From positions 23,112,508 through 23,176,507 of the forward strand of contig NC_088776.1 of NCBI RefSeq assembly GCF_954871325.1: a DNA stretch of 64,000 nt, in the 5' to 3' direction. This document shows positions 1 through 13,129 of the stretch, piece by piece (the first letter of the stretch is position 1; every line of letters starts with the position of its first letter). Under the pieces are notes generated by a model. The model worked only from the letters and a program-made list of their open reading frames with translations. It did not search any database and was not told where the DNA came from. The position numbers and the translations under genes are program-made. The DNA is from Gordionus sp. m RMFG-2023. Its lineage: Eukaryota; Nematomorpha; Gordioida; Chordodea; Parachordodidae.

Positions 1-179
1 GAAGGAACGTCTGATAATCCATAAAAAGAATTCATGTGGAGTGACTTAGATGTATTCGGGGATCCCTTGACATATGTTTCATTCTGCTCATCCAAATGTC
101 GAGTTTGTTCTTTTATTTTACTATTCAGTGTTGAAGTTTCAAATGATAACTCTTGACCATTAGAACACACAATCGACAT
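1..179 (-). CDS. 5' coding exon of an unidentified host gene (runs off left edge)
   Basis: Reading leftward from an ATG at 179-177, the minus strand stays open for 59 codons to the window edge. An in-frame stop lies just upstream (about 207-209), so this ATG is the first possible start in the frame. The base composition is clearly less A+T-rich than the desert beside it, as in the two confirmed host genes. The peptide begins MSIVCSNGQELS and is rich in Ser, Thr, Asn and charged residues, with no signal peptide, membrane segment or known motif; it looks disordered. I do not recognise the family. It is too short to rule out a chance frame, but composition plus a defined start favour a real exon. 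Confidence 0.55.
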   Translation of the reverse strand, partial: MSIVCSNGQELSFETSTLNSKIKEQTRHLDEQNETYVKGSPNTSKSLHMNSFYGLSDVP

Positions 180-2021
180 TAGAATTATATTAATAAGTAT
201 TATTATTTAAATTATTATTATCCAATGTATATTAATTATTACGTTATGGTGCATTTTTGTTTAATTAATATTTATTTAATTTGCAAGTTTTTATTCATTG
301 TTTCTAAGAGTTAAGCTCATTTAAAATAATTTGTAATAAAATGTTTTATCACACAAAATATTATAATTATAAAAAACTAACATTTTAAATACGATTTATA
401 TTATATATTTTTATTAATTCGGATTTATATCAAGTAAAGAATATGTGATTATTAATTATTATATTTTTTTTTCCGTTATTACACTTAATTTATATTGTAT
501 ATTTTTTCTTTTAGGTTTCTTTTTGTATAATATTTTTTTTTAAAATGATTCTATTAATGATTATTATAAAATAAACCCTTTAATTACCACATTTAATTCA
601 TCAATCATCTCATATCTCTATCATACATCATTCTTGTAAAACATTGTATATAAATCAAATAAATAAATATTGATTTATGTATATTATAAATTACTATAAA
701 GGATTTACCTTATTTCTTTATACATTAAACATTACATTAAATTATTGTATAATGACTGAGTAATTAATATATCCTGTCTTTTTTTATAAACAAAAATCAT
801 CCTTATATAATTCTATTTGGGAAAATTTTAAATGGCCAAATAATATTTTAAAGAAAATCAAGTTATTATTTTTTAAAATAATTTTTTGTATATAAATTAA
901 TATAATTTCAAATTGTAATATTATGTAATTAATATTTACAAAATGGGTTATTTTGTTCAATAGTACGTAATGTTAAATTCAGTTTTGTAAAATTAATTTC
1001 ATGTTAAAAAAATATACATTTTATGGGAGAAAAAATTTTCAAGCTATTGCAAAATATAATCGAGAATTATATAAAAACTCATCAATTGTTCTAGAGTGAA
1101 ATAGTTTTTTCTTAACATTTAAGAAAAATTGGAAATTCATTACATATTTTTGATAAAGATGGCTTATTTTTATTACATTATATCGATATGATAATTGAGA
1201 CATAATACTTGTAATATATATTTAAAATTTATTATATTTATATCTTGTTTCTTATTCTTGAAGTTGTAAAAATGCACAGTAGATATTGAAAAATTTAGCT
1301 TGTGGCCAATTATAAATTTAAAAAATAAACTTTATAAATAAACATTGTATATCAATTACTTTTATAAAATACACGTGTCAATCATTTCCTAAATAAATAG
1401 ATAAAACTTACAATATAATAAAAAAAAACAACAAACAAATTTTTATCATGTATATTGTAAAGTAAATAATTTAATTTAATTATTAATACGAGAATGATTT
1501 ATCTATTTATATTTTCTATCGTCAACTTTAAATGACTTATATTTACTGTCTGTCCAAACAAACTAATAAAATTTAATGATATCAATAATATTACTTGCTT
1601 GATAGAGCTTTTATTTTATATATGAAGGGTAAAATAGTTTTTTTAAAAAATGTGTCACTATTCCTAAGATAAAATAAATAGATTCTTATAGTAGGTCGAA
1701 GTAATAAGAGCATACAAGACCACTGAATCTTTTAGACTGATGTCAAGTTTGAAATAAGAATGAGTTTTAAAATAGTCCAGGTCAGATTCTAACTCTGGCC
1801 CTTTTGGGAAGGGGGGGGGTTGGGGAAGATAAAAATTTGGGAAGGGGGGGGCAGAACACAATAGAACGAATGTTTGAGTCAATTGAAAAAAAATTAAACT
1901 ATAAAGCATTCAAAATAATTTTGGTTCAGATGCATTTTTAAATGCTTTAAAAATTTCCCAATCACTTAAGTCCTAATAAAACCAAGTACCCTTTCGTATA
2001 TCATTACTAAAAACCAAAAGT
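180..2021. other. A+T-rich intergenic DNA
   Basis: No gene or repeat family recognised. The first bases form the putative 5' flank of the minus-strand exon at 1-179. A G-run pair near 1809-1850 resembles the G-rich ends of hAT-type elements elsewhere in the window but no matching partner end was found. Confidence 0.5.
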
Positions 2022-2385
2022 CAAATTCGACCCAACTCGATTTTTTTTTTTTATTTTTCCCGAAAAGCCCTACCCGAAATAAAAATAAAGATTATTTTCC
2101 TGTCGCCCGAATTTATTTAAATATAGTTTTTTTGATTGTAAAAAAATATTCTACAAATAAAAATATTAGCTCCCTGTTTCTTGCAAGAATATTAAAATAT
2201 ATCAATTTGTCTCACAAAATTTAATGATATCTTATTAAAAAATTAGACCCACCCGACCCGGCACGGATTTTTAAAAAAAATATTAAACCCGACTCAGCCC
2301 GAACCGAAATTATAAAAAAGATTCGGTCAGGTCCAAAAATAGTTTAAACCGGGTACTAGTCGGACCGTGATTTGCAGATCTCTAA
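2022..2385. repeat. Degenerate hAT-like MITE, TGCAGATCTC family, copy 1
   Basis: The right end reads CGGACCGTGATTTGCAGATC followed by TCTAA. The interior carries repeated CCCGACCCG-type words at both sides (about 2035-2110 and 2245-2310), which are complementary or repeated between the two ends. The same terminal word TTGCAGA(T)CTC recurs near 13055 and 14445. Compact size, lack of coding capacity and matching ends suggest a non-autonomous DNA transposon, probably hAT-type. The left border is approximate and no target duplication was resolved. Confidence 0.4.
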
Positions 2386-3731
2386 TTCGAATATTTATAT
2401 TTTTTTAATATAAAAAAACGTAAAATATTTTATATTAAAATGTATTTAAAATAGATAGAGATATCTCTGAAAATATATATACATACACTTTTATAAAGGT
2501 GTATTTCGATACAGATACCACATTTTATACCTAGATACTTTAACAAATCTGCAATTTTGGAAATTTTTTTTGAAAACAAGATTAATATATATTTATTAAA
2601 CTTATAAAATATTAATATACAATTTAATTTTTATAGAAAAGTTTAAATCCACTTTTAGAAATTGAGAAAATTTTATAAACATTCATGATATCTAGGATAG
2701 TATTTAATCATGATTAGTAGAGTTCTAAAAATTTTATTAGATATAACGCACAAACTATTAATGCTTCTTTTTGTTCAAAAATATCTTTTAAATGGCGTAG
2801 ACGTCAGTATTTCAAAATTATCTATTTTCAGCTTTAATCAGAGGGAACATTTTAACCGTTTTATTCATAACAGCTTACCCCAGTTAAGGTGTTAAGAATT
2901 AGGTTTACCTGAACAAATAAAACCAGCGTGTAGCTCAATCATTAATGTATAAATTAAATTTGAATCAATGTTTAAATATTTTTCAGCTAGATGAGATCTT
3001 AATTTATATATTGAAAAGTATAACATTATAATTAATTAATCAGATCATATTTAATTTTTTTACTTACGAATCTTAATTGTTAATATTATAAATTTTTTAT
3101 GGGCACTCAAAACCTGACCACATATAATACTTACCTAATGAATCCATATAAGACTTGTGTTTAAATATTTTGCGTGAATAATGTTAAAAGCCCAGTGATT
3201 TTAAAAGTATAGTAAAGGACACCGGGGATGGTGTTCCCATTTCAAGTATTTTCATAAAATAATTTTAAAACTAATATACCTTGTGATGAACTCAATAATG
3301 TATTTTATTAAGGTGCTAAGGATAAAAATATTCTAATATTGATTCTTAAAATTTTTAACGGAATTTTTAAATTTTAACATCCCAAAAGTAATTTTAAAAT
3401 TTTAACATTTTTTACTAATAAATTTTTTTATAAAACTTATTCAGGCTAAATATCAATTCTAAATCACAAACTAATCTCAGTTTTATCATGTATAGAAATT
3501 ATTTTTGCTAATTTAATATTCTGAAGTTAACTTTTATTTAAATGAAGAAATGGGGCAGGTTTTGGCAGGGTGCTTATTAGCCTTTTTAATTAAGCATTTA
3601 TTTATAATAAAATAAATCCAACTATATTTTGAAGTACAATAGTTATGAGTTTAACTAGGACCAGATAATATAAAGATGATTGACTTTTTTTGGAAATTAT
3701 AATAATTTTAAATGACAAGTTTTACCAGATG
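2386..3731. other. A+T-rich intergenic DNA
   Basis: A 61-codon open frame (2710-2895, plus) has no recognisable domain and a composition like the surroundings. Nothing else stands out. Confidence 0.4.
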
Positions 3732-4088
3732 CAGGCGCGTAACCAATGGGGAGGAAAGGGAAATCCCCCCACCCCATTGAAAATTTGACTGTTCTCATAA
3801 AAATCATTTTAGGCTAATCAAATCCCCCCTTATCCCCCCTTCCCATTTTCCCAAAAAATGAAGAAAGGATTTGAAAGAAAAATTAGTAAAAATAATAAAT
3901 ATTAAATAATAATGACTATAATTAAAAATTTTTAAAAAAAAAGCATTTTAACAAAAAGAAAGTGAAACCCCAAAATTAATTTTATAAAAATCTAATATAG
4001 TCAATGGTCTACCCCAACCAAAATTTATAGGGAAAAAATTAACCAAATAATGCCCGCCCCCCTTAGCAAAATCCTGGATACGCCAGTG
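3732..4088. mobile_element. Short non-autonomous hAT-type element with 8-bp target duplication
   Basis: The element is 357 bp. Its left end begins CAGGCGCGTAACC and its right end, read inward on the other strand, begins CACTGGCGTATCC. G-rich sub-terminal stretches follow both ends. It is flanked by ACCAGATG on the left and ACCTGATG on the right, 7 of 8 matching, the target duplication length of hAT transposons. It has no transposase; the open frame across its right end (3948-4154, minus) is just translated terminal repeat. Its ends resemble those of the 1.2 kb family found at 39, 47.5 and 61 kb. Confidence 0.75.
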
Positions 4089-7000
4089 ACCTGATGATAT
4101 ATATATAATGGACGAGTCTGGTTTATTTAACTTATTTTGACAATGTATTTTCATTTATTACATAGAATTAACCTTTTCCCATAATTTTTTTAATAATAAT
4201 CAGAAATAAAGAGAAGCTTTAACTAGACCTTAATTTTTTTTTTAACATAATTCTTAAATTTTTGTTTTTATAAATTATGTATTAATAGAGAATGCTTTTT
4301 TTATAACCCTTCAAATTTTATGGATAATCTTTCTTATTGAAACGGGTAATTTTAATCCACCAAAAAAATATTCATATATACAAGTCCATCTCCAAACAGA
4401 ATGTTTTCCCAATTACTAAACAGAATAAAAAAAATTGTTGAATTAATTTAATATAATATTTTTTTTAAAAATCTGGATATGAATTTCAGATGTCATTTAA
4501 TCGTTAATAAAATAAAATTACTGGTAATGCCTAAAAACCCGCTTCAAAAAAACGTTATGTTTGGAAATGGCCCAAATGTGATTATTTTAGAAGGAGGTAG
4601 GGGAGACCGAGGTTATGGCGAATCCTAAAAGTCAAATCTTAATAAAATAAAAAGTACATTTTTAACAAAAAATATCTCATTTATTTTGTTCAGCTGTATT
4701 AGTTTTAAGGTAGGTTTAAGTTGCAAAAATACATATCCAATACTTTTTTCGAAATTTTATTTTTTCTGAAATTTTTTGGGAACGAGTGAACGCTGCCAGG
4801 GGACGAATGAAACTTTGCTCGGGGCTATTATAAGCTTTGCTTAATTTTCCACATAAAAGTTATATATTTTTTTATAAGAACATATTTAATGTTAAAGCTT
4901 ACAAGTAATATATAAAATCATTTATAAACAAAATAATGAAAACATTATCCACAATCTTTGCAAATAAAAAAAAGGATTAAAATTGCGACATCTTCCATGT
5001 GACCAATAACTACATTTACGACATTGAAACCAGTCTAGATTGTTATGAGGCTTGTAATAATTTTTTTGCACACTAAACAATATTTTTTAATAACATTTTT
5101 TCTATTTACTTCTTTTATTTGATCTCTCCATGGCCTTTTTTTCCATGTTAAAATTTAAAAAAAATGGGGGAAAAGGCTCGTTCTAACCTCGTAAAAATAG
5201 CCCCAATGCCACCACTTTGATTAAGAACATATTTTGAAGTATTTATAATATCAATTTTGTTCGGGTAAATTAATATTCCATAAAATTGGATATTTTCTTT
5301 TATATAAGATGATTTTTGGGTGGTAAATATGTAGATTAACATTAATCTTTATTTTTGAAAAATAGTAAAGGTTTAAAATTTACTTTTACAAGTACGAATC
5401 ATGTAATGCATTATAAAAATTCCTCAAGCTGTCCGATAGAAATAAAAATGATAGGTTATAAACGATTTTAAAAAGTGGCTCACCTAGCCTCGGTTTCAAA
5501 TTAAAAATTGCCTTCGGTAAATGGTTTAATGAGATATTCCGAATCACCAAAGGAGGATTCCGGAGGAGTCCTTATTCCAGCAGATTACCACTTGAATGAA
5601 AGAATATGTTGGATTAGACATAGTGTCTGTACAACTAGTGGAACGTTTTAGACACGTGGCCCAACAGATTTTTTTGTTTTTCTCCAAAGGAATTATATGA
5701 AAAAACAGGTATAAAAAATGATTATAAAGTATTAGAACTTTTTTGTGACACTTATTTATTTATTTTTTATAAATTTAAATATAATCATATGGAAATTCAT
5801 TTATTGAGATATTTCGATAACTTCACATTCACATTATATTGATAAGTTTATATATTATTTTAAGGCAGTGCAGTTCAATTGTTCTTATTCAAGATTGATT
5901 TCTAAACTCTAGATAATTTTACCATTTATAATTCCTTTTTTAGAAAATTATTTCGAAAGAGTTTGTTAAAATTCTAATTATGATTAATTCCTCATATCAT
6001 ATAATATTCCAACTTTAATATTGTAAATTTAAATTAATATGCCTAACATGTTATTTAAATTTAAACCGCGAAATTAAACATTTACATTGCATACCGCGGA
6101 AAAAACTGGTTAACAATAATACCGTGAATAATTATTTTTTCTTTAGGGAATAATACCCTTAAATCCTTTGTGAAGGTGTAATTTTTAAATATATCCTTTC
6201 TCATTTCTCATTTCATCTTTTATATTTAGAAGAGACTGGGGCTATACGGGTTGTTTTTGCCTTTTTACGATAAAATTTTATGTGAGAACTAATTGTATCA
6301 TTCGACGGGTACATCATTAGACTACAAAATAAATAAAAAACAGGGCTATCAACCTTTTATACGGTGAGCATCATTTAGGGTCATGGATGAGTAGAGACTT
6401 CGACCCCTATGACCTGGGAGTAAGATGGCACATATAAAATTCAACACATAAAACATAAAATTTTCAATTAAAATAAATATTCATGGCAATCTTAAAATGG
6501 ATCATTACCAGCACAACTTGAGTGCCAGCTTTGTTTTTATGGTTATAACTGTTGCCGCACATTACATAGTTCCAATTTTTTTTATTATTATTTATTTTTA
6601 TCGTTTTTAGATTTTAATAATTTTTTCCAGTTCAATTCAATTTTCTCTTATTTGCTATTTTACCCCCTGGCGTTTAGCTCCGGTGGTAGTGAGCTAGCGG
6701 AAATGGTTATAGAAATCTTTCTAGATAAGATAAAAATTTCGGACCAAATTTAATTTGTAGACTAGACATTAGGATATCACATAAATTTCATTGTTGTTAA
6801 CAAAGAGCTAAAAAATTGTTTTTGTTCAACATTTTTTAAATAAGGAGCTCCTATGCTAAATGGACATATAATAAATAGTATGTTTAGAGATATATCTTTT
6901 GACAAAATTTGAAACGATGCATTAAAGATGAAAAGTTATAGCCGTTTGCCCCTTTACCCCACATAATCCAGGCCTTCCCAACAAAGGTCTTATCTATAAA

Positions 7001-9999
7001 ATAAAAGTTATTGCTTAATGACAAGTCAAATATGACATTTCATACAATATATATCACCCTGGAGTAAAAAGTTATGAGCAAAACAGCCAAAATATTCAAA
7101 GGATTAAAGCTGTAAAAACAAAATTTCTAAAAAATAAATTATTGAGCAAAAAGGAACATTTAAAAAATTCCGTTTATTGACAATTAAAATTTTAAAAAAT
7201 TTGCAAAAGGTGAAGAATAAAATGTAAAAGAGGCTTAAAATGGATGCATTCCAAATGTGTTAAACTTATACATTTCTTTACATGACCTTATTGTTATAAT
7301 TAAAATAATAAATTAGTATCAAAATTGTAATATTTTGTTCAATAACATAATAAAGATATTACCAATTTTAACCACCAGTTACGCTGGTGCTATTTAACTA
7401 GGTGCTTATACTGGATAAAATATGGAAATAGAATATGAATAAATTTCTGAAATAAAAAAGAAAGAAGAAGCATTGGGTTGAAACAATTATAGATCTATAA
7501 TAACAATCTCGCCCCTTCCTGATGACTTCATTTGTTAATATAGAGTAAATAGTTAACTAATGTTTTGAACGTTTTATATAAAATATGTTCCTTTTCAGAA
7601 AATAAAAATAAAGTATTGAAAAGAGTTGACAATATCCTCTTGGAATTAGAATATAATGAGGCCCAAAAAGTATATATGTATATTTTAAAAATTTTGTCTT
7701 TCTGGCTTTGTACATCAGCTTTATAACCAATCCACTTCTGCCCCTAAAAACAACCCTCTAAAATTTCATTCAATCCCCATATTTATATACGAACCAGATT
7801 ATGATTATGATGAGAGAAAAAAATTATATCAAAAATATAATTATAGTATTTAAACGTGTGAGGTATATCTCTTTTATTTATCTTTTCATCTCAAATGCAT
7901 TTAAAATTTCTAATTCTTAGAATTTACAAATCTATATAATATAAATTGGTTGATGAAATAATTTAACAAATATTTGTATGTTTTAAGATGTTTGATTTGC
8001 AAAAAAAATTTGTTTAAAAACACTTGTGTGTAACATATAAAACATTTTATAAAAAGAGAAAACATCAAACGTTTATATAATGTTTTGGCAACTTTAGAAT
8101 CAAACAAAATCCTACCATTTCTAAAATAATATTTTTAAAAAAATATTGTAACAAAATACTATGATTATATATTTTGTGAAAATAATTAGTTTTATATAAA
8201 AAAAAACTTATATTGTATTACATCTCTACAACTGTTTCTTGTTATTTAACTAAAGTGAATTTTTTTGCATAACATCTTAAAATGTTTATATTAGTTAACT
8301 GTATTGAATTGCAATGATTAAGCTAATTATACTATTGAGAGAACGAGTTACCATTAAAGTGATTCTGCAAATGAACAACCAAGCAAGAAAACGTAATAAT
8401 AAAAACTATTTAACCAATAAAACAAAGGGCATAGTTTATCAAAGCAATAAAATAATTTTTTAAAATTATATTATAAGTGTAATTGAGTGCATCTATCTAT
8501 CACCTCCAACTAAGATTTAACAAGTAATAAGACAATGCCTGCATAAATTTGTATTGCACGAGAAAGTTTGCGTATAAAAAAAATCATAAAATTTATTTGT
8601 TGCATTTTGAATATATATATTTTTTTTTAAATTTCTAATCAAAACAGATGTTGTAATTTGGTTAAATTTATTTTTGCTAAAGTATAATTGTTAATATTTT
8701 TATGTAATAAATGTTATTTTTGTAGTTTTTTTAATTTTGTTTTTGGAAGATAACTTATATTTTAAAGATTTTTTTCTTTATCTAGTTTAAATTTTGAAAG
8801 AATGCGGCTTTAAATAATTCATTTTCAATTTGAAGTTGATTTTTTTTGAAAAAACCGTAAAATAGCAATATGTTTTTTAAAAAAATGTATAATTTATTGC
8901 ATAATTATGGGATGGTGGTTGTTTGGTGTCGTGTGAGATCAACTATATATAAATTAGACATTACAATTTAAATAATAACGAGTAACGACGTTCGTTTTCC
9001 ATTATTAACTTTAAAATAATAAAAAAAATCATAATTTCTTTATGGTGATTAAATGTATACTTAGAAAATTACGTATAACAAAAATTAAATTCTATTAATT
9101 AGATAAATTAATTAAAATTTAATATTTTATAACCATTATGAGTCAAATTAAAATTTATAATGATGACATGATATGATATAAAAGATAAATATAAATGTCT
9201 TAACTTAACATCTAAAACACATGGCTATGCATTATACTTTTTCATTTATCCGATTAATCATAATTAATTTAATTTAGATTAGGGATATACTTTACATTTA
9301 TAATTTCCTAAGTTTATAATCATCAAAACCGATTGGACAACCAATGACGTATTTAAAGGAACCCTTTTGGGGATACAACAGATCTCGAAGTAAAATAAAA
9401 ATTTTGGGAATAAAAATGTTACCATTTTTCAGTTTTGAATAGCAAAACTTATATTTACATACTATTCTCACCAACACAAAACATTGGTACATGATTTCAT
9501 TTGGTATATAAGGAAAGTTTACATTACATTTCATAACGAGTCATTTATTCATTTAAGTGTCTTTGCATTTAAGATCTCATACAACAAAAATCCTTAACTA
9601 AGTGTAAAAGAAGAAAATCAAATATTTAGATTCGTTATTTTTGCACAATAATTGAGAGCTTAAGCTAAAGTTAACTATATTCCAAGTGCAAATGACATTA
9701 AGTTTATTTACTATCGAAATTACTTTAGCATGGTCAATTGGAAGAAAAAAAACAACAGGGCAAACAGAATATTCCAATCTTTACAAACTCTTAAAAATAC
9801 TAAAGATCTCTAAAAAGTAAAAATTTGTATCCCGTAAAATATACAACGAACATTTTAGTCGAATAAATTATTATTAGATAACTATCTATACCTATGTGTA
9901 AGAAAATAATGCCTTTTGAGAAAAGGGATATTTATTACTGTATAAAGCAATTAAGGTGACTTGCATTTTTGTTGGAGTATATTTAATATGAACCACTTA
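4089..9999. other. A+T-rich desert with a few unplaced element ends
   Basis: No gene recognised. A GGGGAGACCGAGG end-like sequence lies near 4600 and resembles the termini of the candidate element at 13.1-14.3 kb. A less A+T-rich patch at 5500-5680 and another at 6360-6430 show short open stretches without a recognisable family. A 78-codon frame (9298-9534, minus) has no recognisable domain. Poly-A/T tracts are frequent. Confidence 0.4.
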
Positions 10000-10550
10000 C
10001 ATAAATGTCCTGGCAAAAAGACAATGGAGGAAAATGCCCTCGGACAAAGACTAAGTAATAATACCCCGATTTTGGAAAAAAAAATTAAATTCTCTAAAAA
10101 GGGTAATTTAAAATTTTTGCTCTTTGAAGTGAAATATCCATTGCCTAGGATTGAAGAAATTTTGGCCAATTTAAAAGGTGCCAAATATTTTTCCAAAGTT
10201 GATTTTTCTTCTGCTTACTTACAATTACTTTTGAAAGAAGAAATTCAAAATACTATAATGACTCCTAAAGGTTTATTTGACTTTTGTAGGTTACTATTTG
10301 GATTAAGTGTGTCAGCGCCGATATTTCAGCGTACTATGGCATCAGTTTTCCAAGGTCTTGAAAGAGTTTTTTATTATATGGATGATGTGTTGGTTACTGG
10401 TGTAACACCGGAACAACATAATCAACGTTTGGACAAAAGAATTCGTGATAAAGATCTAAGAGCCAGTAAAGAGAAAAGTGTTTTTGGGGTGAAGTTATCT
10501 ACTTAGAACATCAAATTAATAGAATGGAGGTGAAACCTCTTGAAAAAAAT
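10000..10550 (+). mobile_element. Ty3/gypsy-type retrotransposon fossil, reverse-transcriptase fragment
   Basis: The plus strand encodes a clear Ty3/gypsy reverse-transcriptase segment: the YPLPRIEEIL entry motif, KVDFSSAYLQL (metal-binding motif A), a TPKGLFDF and FGLSVSAP region, and YMDDVLV (the catalytic YxDD box), then an EKSVFG segment. These are in the order expected for the fingers-palm region of the family. No protease, integrase, gag or long terminal repeats are visible next to it, so it is a broken remnant covering only part of pol. The A+T-rich composition matches the surroundings, which suggests an old insertion. Confidence 0.85.
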
Positions 10551-12769
10551 TTAAAAAATATATAAATTCAATATGATTGACATTTTTAATAATTAATTTT
10601 TTAATATCTATACTACATAACTATCCTCCATTACAACACTTTTTTAAGCTTTTAAAATATTTTCGAAAATTGGGGTATTTTTGTCCGATGTCTTTTTGTC
10701 CAGGTATTTTCCTCGAGGTCTTCTGCCTAGGACATTTATGTCAATGATTTATTTAATATTGAGGGGAGGGGCGTGGTTTATCCATAAAAAATTCAAGGAC
10801 TAGCAAAAAATAGATTTAGTAAGGTAGAAGTTAACATTTAAGAAAAATCGTATATATCATTTTTTTTAAATAAAAATTTAAGAATTATGAAAAATGCCCG
10901 GGATACCCTCTTTAGTCTTTCGCGGTGCGTGTTGTCGTCTCTTTATTTTAGATTTTATTAATTCTTTTATAAAAAAATTTTAACCCTATATAAATAAATG
11001 TAAAAGCATTGTCTAATGTGTTAAATGTACCAGGTTCAATATTATATATTATCACAAAACTTGTTGCCACAAAACTGTTATATAAACAAAAAGGAAGTCA
11101 ACTTCCATATTATCATTAGTGTCTCTGAATAAACTAGTGGCTTTTGGTGTTCTTCTAATTGAAGTTGAATATTATTGAATGCTCAAAAAATGATAAATTG
11201 CACCCAGTCAAAACCTCCTCCAGTTTTAGGATATTAAATTAGCAAAATATTGTCAATGTTTTTATTATACATAATACAATTGAGTTTAGTTCATCATCTA
11301 AAATTTATATTAAGTCTGAGCGCATAAAAAAATTTATTGACAAAAAGTAAAAAATTCAAAAGTTACTTTTGTTGTGTTAATATAAATTTTCATGAACAAT
11401 TGCATACCATTTTAAAAGCGATTTAAGTATCTTTATTGAATTAAATTCTTGTTTTAAATCTCAAATCTCAAGTTATATTAGTTGTAAAATTATTTTAAAA
11501 AATACCTACCACCCGATAACGCTATTCTCGGTCTTTCTCTGCTTTATAAAATTTTAAAAAAATATGGAAAAATTATAAAAATTTGCAGATGCCTTAACTA
11601 TAAGATTTATACCAACTAGGTTTGTTTGTAAAGGCCTAGTGTTTTATAAGATTAGTCTTATAAGATGGTTAGGCTTAGATTAATATTTATTAATAAATAT
11701 TATTTTGTTTAAATTTTCTACAACAAATATGTATAATAATTCTTATTTGAGGGAAGGTTAAATAGTGGACAAATCGCCACTCATAAATTGTAAATTTCTG
11801 AAAATACTCTTAAGAAAATATTTTATTGTTCCAATTTGAAATACATTTTAAATAATTTCTTTAATTTATTTATTATATATATAATATATATGGATAAAAA
11901 TTGAAAGGTATGTATTTTGATAGATTTATCATTAATATTTTTTAACATTTCAGTTTCACTTCTTTTTCAACTTTTTTTTAAAGGAAGGAAAATACAATTC
12001 ATTTTTAAAAAAATTTAGGGAAATGATAAGGATCTTTTGTAAGGGTGCCAGTAGAATTTTTATCTGGTTCAATAAAAAAAAATATATAGTCCTCTATTTT
12101 TAAATTTTATCTTCAAAATTTGTATTTTCGAATATTTTAGGGACTCTCTAAGAATTCTGAGAGCTCCAGCCTTCAATAGCCATTCCCTAGAAACGGCACT
12201 AATTTTTCGAATATTTATTACATCTACCTTGATTTAAATACCTCATATTTTTTTATGATTTATCAAAACGAAATAGGCAATTTGATAAAGAGGCCCCCAA
12301 AAATGATTAAGGAAGTATTTGTCCGCCAAACTAAAAAGTAGTCAGGCTAAAAATAATGTATAATATTGTCTATTCTCGGTAAATCTTTTTTTTTCTTTTT
12401 TAGATATATCTTTATATAATGTAATCCTAAATTCGTTCAATCATAATTATGAGATTCTTATAAGTTTATAAAAAGGCTGAAATAACTCAAGTTAGTCTTT
12501 TGGAGTTACATTTTTTGGAAATTTTATAATTAAATATATTTATTGTACAATAATTTTATTATTTATATTTAGGTAAGATTTTTCAAAATTACAGTAAGTA
12601 TGAGAAGAATGAAAACAGATTAACCAGACCGTTATTAAAAAAACTTACTAGGTTATACAGAAATAGGGTATAAATAAATTATTTGAGGGGTTAATATACT
12701 GGTCTTCATTTTTATTTTTAAAGGTGACAACCCTAATTCTGTAAATTCAATATTATTTATTTATTCTTG
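10551..12769. other. A+T-rich intergenic DNA
   Basis: No gene recognised. Around 12140-12205 the sequence CCCTAGAAACGGCACTAA, read on the other strand, is like common hAT terminal repeats; no partner end was found, so only an isolated relic can be claimed. Confidence 0.35.
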
Positions 12770-13067
12770 GGCCCTAGTTCGCCATATTTTATTTTAGGCC
12801 GAAGTTTTTAATTAGAAAAAATAAATTAAACGTATATTTATCAAATTTAAAGTAAAAATCACTAATTGTTCTAATCTAATCAAGTATAAATTTATTTTGA
12901 TAAAAAAAGTGAAAACATCATTTTCTATGTCTTGTATATTTTTTTAAAATATTTTTCAAGCCCAAGCCAAGCCTAATTTTTTTTATTTAAGCTAAGCCTG
13001 ACCCAAAATATTATAAAAATTTTGGGCTTTAACTTGACCCAGGTTTTGGACCGACTTGCAGAGATCA
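12770..13067. repeat. Degenerate hAT-like MITE, TGCAGATCTC family, copy 2
   Basis: Ends with CCGACTTGCAGAGATCAGG at 13050-13068, matching the right end of the copy at 2.0-2.4 kb. The interior has the same kind of repeated CCAAGCC/GGCTT words separated by A+T tracts. No coding capacity. Left border approximate. Confidence 0.35.
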
Positions 13068-13129
13068 GGCAATCATATTCACTTACAATGTCACCAATTT
13101 AGAAAACTTCTGCCTGTGTGTAATTAATA

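Noticed and set aside
1664-1909. 81-codon minus-strand frame with a Pro-rich centre
   Set aside because: The Pro-rich part is the translation of G runs; no family resemblance.
9298-9534. 78-codon minus-strand frame with protein-like composition
   Set aside because: No domain, ordinary A+T-rich composition, no splice context; could be a chance frame.
10000-10550. Idea that the RT fragment at 10 kb and the gypsy fossil at 42-46 kb are one element
   Set aside because: They lie 32 kb apart with unrelated elements between, and their coverage of pol does not suggest one insertion.
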